Below are positions 19,912 to 29,486 of a DNA stretch of 64,000 bases, one piece after another. The notes beneath the pieces are model-generated. The model had not been told where the DNA came from, made no database searches, and worked only from the letters and a program-made list of their open reading frames with translations. Every line of letters starts with the position of its first letter. Positions within the stretch are counted from its first letter, which is position 1. The DNA comes from Pleodorina starrii. Lineage: Eukaryota; Chlorophyta; Chlorophyceae; Chlamydomonadales; Volvocaceae. The stretch covers positions 4,700,001 to 4,764,000 of the forward strand of contig BRXU01000006.1 in the NCBI GenBank assembly GCA_030267565.1, written 5' to 3'. Both the position numbers and the translations under genes were made by a program.

Positions 19912-22900
19912 GCCGCTCCACCGTCGCCCTGCCCAACCGCTGCACCGGCCGGCGACGCTGCGGAGGCGCCAGAGCAGGTGCCCTGCGCGGCCGCGATCTC
20001 CGACCCGCAGGCTGGCGGTGCTTCCTCAGTGGCGGACGCCGCCGGTGGACCCGTGGTGAGTGCCTTGGCAGCTGCTGCGCCCACCCCGTCCAGTGCCGGG
20101 GGTGCTGGGCAGCCAATGGCTGTGCCGGCGGGCAGCTCGTGGCACCCGCAGCACCGGAACGCGGACCCTGCGGTCCTCACCGTGGGCATGTACGCCGCCA
20201 TGCCGCCGGATCAGCGCCAGCGCCTGGACGACGGGTACCGAGGGGCCTCGTATGGCATACACCGCCTGCGCAACCGCGCGCCCTGCACTTCCATCGCCGT
20301 CCGGGAGTTCAAGGGTGACGCGCTGCTGTGGGAGGGTCTCTCGGTGCTACCCGACACTGGCTCGTCCGTGGGGCTGGTGTCGGTCAAGGTGGCACGCCAG
20401 GCTGGGTACAGCGTGCAGACCACGGCAACACGTCTGAACACGGGCAACGGGCCGGGCTCAGGCGCGCAGGCCCCTCTGGGGCAAGTCCAGCTGCACCTCA
20501 CCTACCTGCCGGGCACGCCGTGGCAGGTGGAGACAACCAGCGTCTTCATCGTCGTTAGCGAGGCGACAGCGGACGCCTGCGGCTTCTCGGTGCTGCTCGG
20601 CACGGATCTCCTCCACCGCCTGCGCATGAACGCGGAACGGTTCCCAGTGCCGCACTGCCGCATTTGGCCGGAGGATGCCCAAGAAGCCCCCGCCTATCTG
20701 TCCATGGAGCCGCTGGAGGAGTCGCAGGCGCTGTGCGCGCGCGGGCTTCTGGCTTCACTTGGCGCCACGGCGACCGTGCTCATGACCAGGGGGGTAGGCG
20801 ACAACCCTGAGATCATGGAGGCGGACGAGGAGCAGGGGTTCGGCGCTGAGGAGGTTGAAGAGTATCTTGACGTCGAGCCGCTTGATGAGGGCGACCCTGA
20901 CCAGCCAGGCAGCGGGCAGGCGCCGCCCAGTGGGCCGGCGCCGCAGCACCAAGGAGAGCGGCGCGGTGGGCGTCAGCGGATTCCCGCGCCACCGCCGGGG
21001 GGCCCCAGCCACGAGGCCGTCGACCGGCAAGCATCTGGCGGCCAGCACCGCAGCCGCGCACTCCAGCACCGTGGAGTCAACCCGGCACCCGCTGAGGGCG
21101 GTGGTGCCAGGCACGGCGACTTCAGGGGGCCAGCCTTGTCCCATGAGGGCCCCAGTGGATCCAGGGCGCCCGTGCCGGCAGCCCAGGGGACGGGTGGGCT
21201 CAGCAGCGACCTGCGGGCACGCCTGCAGTTTCCTCCGAATCTGTACATGGACGAGGAGCTGCCGCCCGACTGGGTGTTCGAGCACCTTCATCCCGCGAAA
21301 CCGGTCAACAAGGAGGGCGTGACGGACACTGGTGTCAGCCGCCAGGTCCATCGGATCAGGCAGACCCTGGCATCAATCGGTGTCTACACCCTGGCCGACG
21401 CGTTCCGCCGGGCTCAGGAGGGCGAGGCTCGGAAGCGCGCCGAGGCGGCGCGCCGGGAGGCTGAGGCCGCCACGCAGCGGCGGAGGCAGCAGGAGGCGGC
21501 GCGTCAGGAGCAGGAGGTGCCTGGGCAGCGCAGCGCGGCGGAGGGCTTCAGGAGCCAGCGAGAGGGCTCCGATCAGCGCCAGCGGGAGGTGCCGGTGAGG
21601 GGCATGCTGCGCCGCGCATCACGCAGCCCGCGGCCGCGCTCGCCACCACGCGGCGGGCGGTCACCACCGCGCTCGCCACCTCGCGGTGATCGATCGCCGC
21701 CGCCTCGGCGGCACAGCCCAGCAGACCGACACCGTCGCCGCAGCCCTCGGCCTGACTACCGGGGCCGCCGCCGCTCCCACAGCGCCTCCAGCGAAGAGGA
21801 CTGGCGTGTGCATGGTCGCTCGCGCTCCCGGACCCGCAGTGCGGGCTGCCGGAGCGAACAGCCGGTGGGCCGTGGCAGCAGCCGTGCCCCAAGCCAGGAG
21901 CGGTACAGGCCCCAGGCCCACCGTGTCACCTTTGCGGACGACGCCCCGATGTCCGCGCGATCGAGCCACGCGGCGCAGCTGCAGCACATCCGCGCGCACG
22001 GCCTCACGTCCGGCCAGGACCGGCCGCACGTGACCATGCCCATCCTGGACTGTGGACCGGAGCCGGGCCAACTGCAAGCCTGCCTTGCCCGCAAGACAGG
22101 CGTCTTGGCGGGGCCGCCCATGGTACTCAACGCGAGCACAGTGGGGGTCGATACGGGATTTTTCGGGACCGTCGCCGTCAGCGCCAAGTGGCTGCTGCGG
22201 CGTCAGCACCCCTACAACCGCAGGCCGGTGGCGCTGCACGACTATCAGCTGCGGCCAACTGAGTCAGCAGGCAGCATCGACGGCTCAGAATTGCACCTGC
22301 GGCTGGGGGAACGCTGGATTGTCCTGCATCCGGACCCAGCTAAGCCTTGGCCCGTCGTCGCAGACCAGTACTGTGACATCGTGCTGGGTCAAACCTTCCT
22401 GAGGAACCACGCAAATGTCAACCAGCTGGCGCCAGTTCCGACGGTGCAGTTCGGCGGGTTCGGCGGCGAGCCAGTCACGATTCGAGCAAGGACGGAGGAG
22501 ACGGACATCCAGGTATATGGCACCGTAGCTGAGCAGCCGCCACCGCCACCGCCACCTCCGCCACCGCCACCGCCGCCGCCGCCGGCGTCTCCGCCGCCAC
22601 CGCCACCTCCGCCACCGCCGCCGCCGCCGGCATCTCCGCCGCCACCGCCACCTCCGCCACCGCCGCCGCCGCCAGCGTCTCCACCGCCGCCACCACCGCC
22701 ACCACCGCCGTCAGCGGAGGTCATGCGAGCGGCCGCCGTGGAGTACCTGCGGTATCGCTGCGGCATCAGCGATGCCGTGGCGGCGGGCTTGATCGATCAG
22801 TGCGGCGGCGACATCATGAAGGCGCTCCGTATGCATGAGCAGGGCATACGCCAGCAGCAAGTGCTGCTGGCGAAGCGCATGATGCGGCGCCGCAAGAAGC

Positions 22901-25900
22901 TCGCGCGCCGTCAGCGCCGGATCATGCAGGAGGCCGCAGAGCAAGCACGTCAGTACAAGCAGCAGGTCGCGCAGAGCCAGCAGCGCCTCCGGGCTCGTCT
23001 GCTGCGCGCGAGGCGGGCATGCCAGGGGCTGCAACCGGGAGTGCCATTTCAGACGGCGGCGACACAGCATCTGCCGACTTCCACGGTTGCCCCCGGCCGC
23101 AGCCAGCGCTGGACGTGCGGCAGCGTCAGCTCGACGCTGTTACTGCTCCTTCTGATGGTCGTGCATGGGTATGCAGGGAGCACGCCACCGTTCATCCCGC
23201 CGGTGGACGGCATCCGTACCTTCCCGGCCGTCCACCTGGAATCCCACCGGCCGGTCGTGCAGCAGGCAAGGCAGTCAGAGCCGGTCGGGGGACTGGGAGG
23301 GCTGGCGCAGCTGCTTTCCAGGCAGAGTGCGCCGCCGGAGCCGTCGCCATCCCAGTCAGCAGCGACACCACCAGTACCTCCGCCGGCGCAGGCTGGGCAG
23401 TCGTCGCCGGTGGCGCCACCAGTGCCGCCGCCTGCACCGCCAGCACCTCCTCCAGCACCGGACGGTCAAGCGTCGCCAGTGGTGACGCCGGTGCCTCAGC
23501 CTCCACCGCCGCCACCGCCAGCACCACCTCCGCCGCCGCCGCCACCGCCACCACCATCGGCGCCGCCCCAGCCGACCGCTGGCGCCCGTCTTGCACCTGG
23601 CCTGTCGCTCCCATCCATGACCACCCCGGAAGGCAAGCGCTATCCTGGGGAGGGCACGACGTTCGTCAAGGATGAGCAAGGCGGCTTTACCTGGTGTGAA
23701 CGGCCGGACATGACACCGGCCGTGAAGGCGCAGTTCAAGGAACTCATGCAGCGGTACGACAAGGTGTTCGCGCGGTCGCTCAAGGATCTGGGCTGCTACA
23801 CCGGTGAAATGGGGCCGGCGCGCATCGAGCTTGTGCATGATCGGCCCATCTGGCAGCCGCAGCGTCAGCACTCCCCCTTGGAGCTCCAGATCCAGGAGGA
23901 AAAGTGCGCTGAGCTACGGGACGCCGGCATCATCGTCCCGTCCAGCAGCACCAAGTACGCCATGAACGTCACCATGCCCGCGAAGAAAGACGCCAACGGG
24001 CAGTGGACTGACCGCCGCTATTGCTGTGATGCCCGGCCGCTCAACGCCGCCACCGTCCCGAACCGTTACGCACCGCCGACCCCGGAGCAACTGTTTCAGC
24101 GTATTGGGGGCTCGCCCTGGATCAGCAAGATGGACTGCCGGGCAGCATTCAACCAGATACCGCTGGCCCGGGAGGATCAGGAGAAGACGTCGTTCTGGTG
24201 GCGTGAGAAGCTCTGGATGTACACGCGCAACCTCTACGGCCTGCGCAACGCGACGGGGCAGTTCCAAATGATCATAGACCACGAGCTTCGCCGTCACGGG
24301 CTCGAGGGCTTCGCCATGGCGTTTGTGGACGACATCCTGGTATTTTCGGCCACCGCGGAGGAGCATGTGCAGCACTGTGAGGCGGTGTTTCGGTGTCTGA
24401 TGGAGTGCGGCCTGCGCCTGCACCCTGAGAAGACCATCATCGCTGCGGAGGAGGTCGAGTTCTTGGGGCACATGTGCTCGGCGATGGGTGTCAGGCCCAT
24501 GGATGCCAAGTGCGCGGCCATCATGGCGCTGCAGCCGCCGACCAACCTGACGGAGCTACAAGCGTTGCTGGGGCTGTGCAATTACTACCGCTGCTACGTG
24601 CCGCATTTCAGTGAGATCGCGGCACCGCTGAACCAGGTCACGCGCAAGGGCATCGTCTGGGGGGAGCAGACTTGGCAGCCGGAGCACCAGGCGGTGCTGG
24701 ACGCGATCAAGGCGCATTTCCGTCAAGAGGGGCTCATTCTGCGCCGGCTGCAGCCCGGCCGACCCATCATTTTGCATACGGACTTCTCGGCCAGTGGCAT
24801 CAGCGGCGTGCTCGGTCAGTTGGACGATGACGGCAACGAGTACCTGGTGGCGTGTGTTTCCCGCTCGCTCAACGCTCACGAGCGGAACTACATCAGCTAC
24901 AAGGGTGAGATGCTTGCGGCGTGCTGGGCGATGCAGGCCATGCGGCCGTACCTGCACGGCGTGCAGTTCACGCTAGTCACTGACCACGCACCGCTCCTCT
25001 GGCTCATGGAGAACACCGGCGCCGGCAGCGCCGGAGTCTACCAGCGGTGGCAGCTGATCATGAGCCAGTACGACTTCAACATCACTCACCGGCCGGGCGC
25101 GCTCCACCAGAACGCTGACGCGCTCAGCCGCATGCCGCGGCCGAGCACCGCTGACGGTACGGGCTCACGCATGGATGAGGAGGATGACCCGGTCCCGCCC
25201 AAACCTCAGCTAGTGCCGTACCCGCGCGCCCTCGTCACCGGCACTGCGGCCAGCCTCAGCGGACCCATCCAGGTCCTGCTCACCCGCTCCCAGGCCCAAC
25301 GCGAGCGACTACATGCTGCGCTCGCGGTGGGGAGCAACAGTGTGCTCCCCACGGCTGAGGAGCTGCTGGCAGGCAACAATGGTACGTTGACAGATCCAGT
25401 GGATCGGTGCCCAGTGGAGGAGCTGCTGCCGACTCAGCTTGCCACGCGGCAGCTCGTGCAGCATGCAAACCGCCTGGCGCGGGAGCACCGGGTTGCACTC
25501 AACGCCATCGCCTGCGAGCCACCCCGCGCTGCGGTTATGGAGCGGCCAGCATCAGCAGAGCAGGACCCGGTCACCGTCGCGCTGAACAGCAGTTTGAATT
25601 CGCATCACTTCCTGGAGAAAGCGCTGTCGGAGGGGTTGGTGGTGGTGGAGTACGGCAGCCACGCGGCGGGCCTGGAGGCTGTTCTGCGAGCAGGGTGGCA
25701 CGTGCGGGCGTATCATGTCGCGGATGCACTGCCGCCGGCTGGGCTCAAGATGCTGCGCCAACGTCTGCGGGCGCTGGAGATTGAGTACCCGCATCAACTC
25801 AGGTCCTCTGCGGTTCATAGCCCTTTCAATCAGCTCCCCACGTCCGGTGACGTGACGGACGCCATGCTGCGCAACTTGGGGGCCGCCAAACAGCATCAGT

Positions 25901-28900
25901 GGCTGGTGGTGGGAGCTGCCGAGTCGGCCGTCGACCCGCGGGCCAGGCGCATTCTGCAGCTCATCGGCGCCCTGCAGCGTTTACAGCCGCGCCTGCTGCC
26001 GGGTTACTTCGTGCAAATCGCTGGAGACACAACCGCTGACACGGCCTTTGGCAACGGTTTCCTGGTGGACCTTGCCTGCTTGGGGCAGAGACAGCACGGC
26101 CTGGCGACGCTGTACACCAGCCTGGGGGAATCCAAACGGCTTTCGCGCATGACTGGCTCACATGCGTGGGCCAGCCCCGTGGCGGAGCTCTCGGGTCTGC
26201 TGCCGGGGCGCACTCTCGCGCCGCTGGCGTCACCGCTCTCGGATCCGTACCTCCGCTGTGACGTTCCAGGCGCGCGGCCAGTTGTCTTGCCGCCGGGGGA
26301 CCTCTTCGGTTCACCGCCGCCAGGCCTCATCGAAGCCGAGCCGCTGACAGCGCAGCAGCTGGAGCTCGTACTTGGACTCAGTGGGTCAGTGACAGCAAGC
26401 GCCCCAGAGGCGCTGCGTCGGGAGCTCCTGGCTTCAGGCCCATCCTTCCCTGCAGCATCGCAAGTCTTCGCCTTCAGCCAGGCGCTGCAGAGGGCCTACA
26501 TGACGCCGCACCACATGGCAACTCTCAAACCCACCTATGCAGCAGATCAGCCGGCCTTTCCGCTGGGGGGGGATGGGGTGCCGCCGTACACAGCGGACAG
26601 GCCAGCGGCTTTTGTAGCGCTCGCCACGCGTCCCTCGCCGTCGCTCTTCAGCTGCACGACGCTGGTCTCTGAGGTAGCGGAAGTGCTGGATGGCCAGCAG
26701 CCAGCCAACCTTACGGACCCTTGCCTCGATCTGGAGATGCGCCACCTGCTGCGCCATGGCTGCTACAGCGAGCAGCTATCGCCAAAGGAGCAGCAGCGCA
26801 TCACCAAGCGGGCCAGTTCATACCGTGAGTCGGGGGGCCGGTTGCTGCGCTACATGCCGAATGGCACTGTGCGGGAGGTGCCAGAGCCAGCGCAACGGCG
26901 GGACATTATCGATCGGGCGCACAGCAGTCTGGGGCATTTCGGCAGCCGTCGGACGCTGGGGCTCCTGCAGTGCGGGTTCTGGTGGCCCGGCATGTCACGT
27001 GACGTGTCGGCCGTGGTGGCGTCATGCAAGCTGTGTGATCAGGTCAACGCGGCAGGCAACGTGCGGCCAGAGCAGCTGCAGCCGCTGCCCATTCGGGGAC
27101 CTTTCTACCGCTGGGGCTGTGACCTGGCGGGGCCCCTGCCGCCCACCAAGCGCGGTAACGTGATGGTCATGATTTGTGTGGAGCACTTCACCAAGCACAT
27201 CGAACTGGTAGCACTGCCCAACAAGACTGCGGACGAGACGGCGCGTGTGCTGCTGGAGCGGGTGCTTTGCCGGTTCTCCGCGCCAGCGGAGGTGCTTACT
27301 GATCGTGGCCAGGAGTGGGAGGGCGCCTTCGCGGCGTTGTGCGAGCAGTGCCTGATTGACCACCGGACCACGTCGCCCAATCATCCGCAAGCTGACGGTG
27401 CTGCTGAGCGGGTCGTCCAGACCACGAAGAAGGCGCTGCGGAAGTACTGTGCGGAGCAGCGGAGCGCGGCGGATTGGGACGACTACCTGCCGTGGCTGCA
27501 ACTGGGCTACAACTGCTCCCCACAGGCCTCAACGGGGCACTCGCCGTACCTGCTGCTGTACGGCGCGCAGCCGGTCATCCCGCCTGCTGTCCGCGAGCGG
27601 GTGACGGAGCCTCTGGACCCTGCCAACGAGACGCAATTCTATGACCACCTGACGCGTCGGGCAGAGCTCTTCCAGCGGCTGATGCCGGAGGCCGCTGGCA
27701 ATTTGCTCATCGCTCAGCACCGGGACACGCAGCGGTACGCGCGGGTCAGGGCTGGGGGTTATCAGCCTCGCATCGAGCGGTTTGAGCCGGGCGACTACGT
27801 GTATGTGCTGGCTCGCAATCGCAACAGCACCCTGCAGCCGCCGACGCGGGACAGTGTCCTACGCGTCGTCCAGGTCAGTCCCGCCGGTGTCGTCACGCTG
27901 CGCGGTCGCTGCGGCACGGAGCGCAAGGAGCATGTCAGCCAGCTCCGGCCGTGCCACCTGCCGGACCTCGACCCCATCGTGGACCCGCGCCTGGCGGTGC
28001 CGCCGGCGGATCTGGCGTGTGGGGTTTGTGGGTTCCCGGATCAGGAGGAGGTCATGCTGCTGTGTGACGGCTGCGGCACGGGCTGGCACATGCACTGCTT
28101 GCGGCCGCAGCTCACCCAGGTGCCCAGTGGCACTTGGGTCTGCCCCGACTGTGCGGCGGCAGGGATCACAGTGGAGCAGATTGACGCAAAGCCGGTGCCA
28201 GCGGCGCCGGAGACCCAGCCCAACATCTTCCCCAACGCGCAGCAGCGCCGCCGCCAAGCTGCGGCGGCAGCCCTGGACGGGCGGGCCGTGCGGCGGCGGG
28301 TCAAGGATCCCGTCACTCTCTCTGCGGCCGTTTGTGAGGGTGTCGCCCGCTACCTAGGTCCAGGGAGCGGTGCTCAGCAGTACGAGGTCACGTACGACAA
28401 CGGCGCTGTGGAGCGCATGACCATGGCGACACTTCGCAAGCACCTCGTGCCGGAGTCGAGTGCTGGATCACCATCGTCACGACGGCGGCGCACCAGCCTT
28501 GCAGGCAGCACCAGCGCGCTACCGGACATTTGGGATTTTGGCAGCCTGACCGGAGCTCGAGCGGCTTTTGACCAGCTCGTTCCGGCAGCGGAGTACCCCG
28601 ACGGCCAAGTGGCCAAGTTCGTCAACTTGCTGCCTCGAGGCTTGGCGCACTTGCGGCGCAGCACCCGGGCGGGTGAGCTCACCCCGGAGCCGCGCCAGGC
28701 GCACGGCCATGAGGTGGAGGCGTTGGTGCGGGCGGTGGATTTCGGGTTGTGTGCGGGAGTGCTTGACCCGTGGGCGGGCAAGGGGGCAGTGGTGCGGGCG
28801 TTGCAGCAGAAGGGATACCGGGTGTTCAGCAACGATCCGTTCGACGGTCATGTGGCTGACAGGCATGAGGACCCCCTGCAGCCGGGGTTCTACCTTCGAG

Positions 28901-29220
28901 TTCAGGACGTTTGGCCTTTCGACGCGGTGGTGTCCTCGCCGTGGGCGGCAGCGGTTGATCTGGCCTTGCCGCTGGCCGCCAGGTTCGCGCCCATAGTCGC
29001 CATGCATGTGGCGGCGCACTACGTCACCGACGCGCATGAGGCGCGCCGCCGCTATCTGCGGAGCCTGACGGAGGCGGGCAGGTTGGCGCTGATCCTAGGC
29101 TTGCCGAAAGGGGTTTGGGGCCGCAGGTGTGTGTGGTTGGTGGTTTTCGCGAGTCGGGGGCTTCGGGATCAGCTGCTACGGGCCAAGGGCCAGGCGAACG
29201 GTCCATGGGTGATGGTGTAG
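19591..29220 (+). CDS. Giant Ty3/gypsy-type polyprotein with extra chromatin and methyltransferase-like modules
   Basis: The frame is open from 19468 (a GTG); the first ATG is 19591, inside the antisense chromodomain fragment, so the true start may be later (for example ATG 20116) and a normal gag is not evident. Order by nucleotide: retropepsin-like domain 1 (DTGS at 20353, LLGTDLL near 20593); RS-rich tract 21600-21850; retropepsin-like domain 2 (DTGF at 22150, DIVLGQTFL at 22378); polyproline 22538-22710; UBA-like helices 22720-22850; basic coiled region; hydrophobic stretch 23128-23180; second polyproline; RT with FVDD at 24322; RNase H (HTDFSAS, D at 24781); degenerate C5-methyltransferase-like segment 25570-26150; integrase HHCC (26920, 26935, 27025, 27034) and DDE (27121, 27301, 27406); PHD finger 28018-28152; Tudor-like segment 28320-28455; methyltransferase-like domain 28740-29175. 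At about 3200 residues it is far longer than usual gypsy polyproteins. Confidence 0.85.
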   Translation: MLRRVASPFDQPFVHIASTSLAGREAFPQGFAQLQPALLPTQARVLQPRGVNGVLRLSVLGPDGLVREVELGAHAPRELQAQWPQFLEAFLRVATAPNQQSTEEPAQAAPPSPCPTAAPAGDAAEAPEQVPCAAAISDPQAGGASSVADAAGGPVVSALAAAAPTPSSAGGAGQPMAVPAGSSWHPQHRNADPAVLTVGMYAAMPPDQRQRLDDGYRGASYGIHRLRNRAPCTSIAVREFKGDALLWEGLSVLPDTGSSVGLVSVKVARQAGYSVQTTATRLNTGNGPGSGAQAPLGQVQLHLTYLPGTPWQVETTSVFIVVSEATADACGFSVLLGTDLLHRLRMNAERFPVPHCRIWPEDAQEAPAYLSMEPLEESQALCARGLLASLGATATVLMTRGVGDNPEIMEADEEQGFGAEEVEEYLDVEPLDEGDPDQPGSGQAPPSGPAPQHQGERRGGRQRIPAPPPGGPSHEAVDRQASGGQHRSRALQHRGVNPAPAEGGGARHGDFRGPALSHEGPSGSRAPVPAAQGTGGLSSDLRARLQFPPNLYMDEELPPDWVFEHLHPAKPVNKEGVTDTGVSRQVHRIRQTLASIGVYTLADAFRRAQEGEARKRAEAARREAEAATQRRRQQEAARQEQEVPGQRSAAEGFRSQREGSDQRQREVPVRGMLRRASRSPRPRSPPRGGRSPPRSPPRGDRSPPPRRHSPADRHRRRSPRPDYRGRRRSHSASSEEDWRVHGRSRSRTRSAGCRSEQPVGRGSSRAPSQERYRPQAHRVTFADDAPMSARSSHAAQLQHIRAHGLTSGQDRPHVTMPILDCGPEPGQLQACLARKTGVLAGPPMVLNASTVGVDTGFFGTVAVSAKWLLRRQHPYNRRPVALHDYQLRPTESAGSIDGSELHLRLGERWIVLHPDPAKPWPVVADQYCDIVLGQTFLRNHANVNQLAPVPTVQFGGFGGEPVTIRARTEETDIQVYGTVAEQPPPPPPPPPPPPPPPPASPPPPPPPPPPPPPASPPPPPPPPPPPPPASPPPPPPPPPPSAEVMRAAAVEYLRYRCGISDAVAAGLIDQCGGDIMKALRMHEQGIRQQQVLLAKRMMRRRKKLARRQRRIMQEAAEQARQYKQQVAQSQQRLRARLLRARRACQGLQPGVPFQTAATQHLPTSTVAPGRSQRWTCGSVSSTLLLLLLMVVHGYAGSTPPFIPPVDGIRTFPAVHLESHRPVVQQARQSEPVGGLGGLAQLLSRQSAPPEPSPSQSAATPPVPPPAQAGQSSPVAPPVPPPAPPAPPPAPDGQASPVVTPVPQPPPPPPPAPPPPPPPPPPPSAPPQPTAGARLAPGLSLPSMTTPEGKRYPGEGTTFVKDEQGGFTWCERPDMTPAVKAQFKELMQRYDKVFARSLKDLGCYTGEMGPARIELVHDRPIWQPQRQHSPLELQIQEEKCAELRDAGIIVPSSSTKYAMNVTMPAKKDANGQWTDRRYCCDARPLNAATVPNRYAPPTPEQLFQRIGGSPWISKMDCRAAFNQIPLAREDQEKTSFWWREKLWMYTRNLYGLRNATGQFQMIIDHELRRHGLEGFAMAFVDDILVFSATAEEHVQHCEAVFRCLMECGLRLHPEKTIIAAEEVEFLGHMCSAMGVRPMDAKCAAIMALQPPTNLTELQALLGLCNYYRCYVPHFSEIAAPLNQVTRKGIVWGEQTWQPEHQAVLDAIKAHFRQEGLILRRLQPGRPIILHTDFSASGISGVLGQLDDDGNEYLVACVSRSLNAHERNYISYKGEMLAACWAMQAMRPYLHGVQFTLVTDHAPLLWLMENTGAGSAGVYQRWQLIMSQYDFNITHRPGALHQNADALSRMPRPSTADGTGSRMDEEDDPVPPKPQLVPYPRALVTGTAASLSGPIQVLLTRSQAQRERLHAALAVGSNSVLPTAEELLAGNNGTLTDPVDRCPVEELLPTQLATRQLVQHANRLAREHRVALNAIACEPPRAAVMERPASAEQDPVTVALNSSLNSHHFLEKALSEGLVVVEYGSHAAGLEAVLRAGWHVRAYHVADALPPAGLKMLRQRLRALEIEYPHQLRSSAVHSPFNQLPTSGDVTDAMLRNLGAAKQHQWLVVGAAESAVDPRARRILQLIGALQRLQPRLLPGYFVQIAGDTTADTAFGNGFLVDLACLGQRQHGLATLYTSLGESKRLSRMTGSHAWASPVAELSGLLPGRTLAPLASPLSDPYLRCDVPGARPVVLPPGDLFGSPPPGLIEAEPLTAQQLELVLGLSGSVTASAPEALRRELLASGPSFPAASQVFAFSQALQRAYMTPHHMATLKPTYAADQPAFPLGGDGVPPYTADRPAAFVALATRPSPSLFSCTTLVSEVAEVLDGQQPANLTDPCLDLEMRHLLRHGCYSEQLSPKEQQRITKRASSYRESGGRLLRYMPNGTVREVPEPAQRRDIIDRAHSSLGHFGSRRTLGLLQCGFWWPGMSRDVSAVVASCKLCDQVNAAGNVRPEQLQPLPIRGPFYRWGCDLAGPLPPTKRGNVMVMICVEHFTKHIELVALPNKTADETARVLLERVLCRFSAPAEVLTDRGQEWEGAFAALCEQCLIDHRTTSPNHPQADGAAERVVQTTKKALRKYCAEQRSAADWDDYLPWLQLGYNCSPQASTGHSPYLLLYGAQPVIPPAVRERVTEPLDPANETQFYDHLTRRAELFQRLMPEAAGNLLIAQHRDTQRYARVRAGGYQPRIERFEPGDYVYVLARNRNSTLQPPTRDSVLRVVQVSPAGVVTLRGRCGTERKEHVSQLRPCHLPDLDPIVDPRLAVPPADLACGVCGFPDQEEVMLLCDGCGTGWHMHCLRPQLTQVPSGTWVCPDCAAAGITVEQIDAKPVPAAPETQPNIFPNAQQRRRQAAAAALDGRAVRRRVKDPVTLSAAVCEGVARYLGPGSGAQQYEVTYDNGAVERMTMATLRKHLVPESSAGSPSSRRRRTSLAGSTSALPDIWDFGSLTGARAAFDQLVPAAEYPDGQVAKFVNLLPRGLAHLRRSTRAGELTPEPRQAHGHEVEALVRAVDFGLCAGVLDPWAGKGAVVRALQQKGYRVFSNDPFDGHVADRHEDPLQPGFYLRVQDVWPFDAVVSSPWAAAVDLALPLAARFAPIVAMHVAAHYVTDAHEARRRYLRSLTEAGRLALILGLPKGVWGRRCVWLVVFASRGLRDQLLRAKGQANGPWVMV

Positions 29221-29484
29221 TGCTGTCGGGGAGGTTGCGAGCCAGTCAGTTGGGTTAAGGCGAAGGGTAGGATTTTCGAGCAGGGGGGGCAACCTGCTTT
29301 CCATCTCTGTTGCAGCGACATTTGTCTCTTTCGAGGGTTTCAACCCGTCATAGCGAACTGCCTGCAGACCGTCAAGTCTGCGTTAGCTGAGGGCCTTCGC
29401 CCGTAGCATGGCTTGTTTCACGAACGCTGAACCCAGCAGCATGTAGTTGCGGACCTGTCGTTTAGGCCGCCGAGCACTGCATTT
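29221..29484 (+). other. 3' non-coding end of gypsy element with polypurine tract
   Basis: Contains GAGCAGGGGGGGC at about 29278-29290, a likely polypurine tract marking the start of the 3' LTR. A related G7 tract with GGGGGGGCAACC context occurs on the minus strand near 35330. I could not delimit an LTR pair: no matching 5' LTR is visible upstream of 19591, where the antisense fragment lies. The whole segment is repeated in inverse orientation at 32435-32698. Confidence 0.55.
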
Positions 29485-29486
29485 TT

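Noticed and set aside
22389..22766. Minus-strand Gly-rich frames opposite the polyproline tracts
   Set aside because: Mirror of CCG/CCA runs that encode polyproline in the well-supported plus-strand polyprotein.
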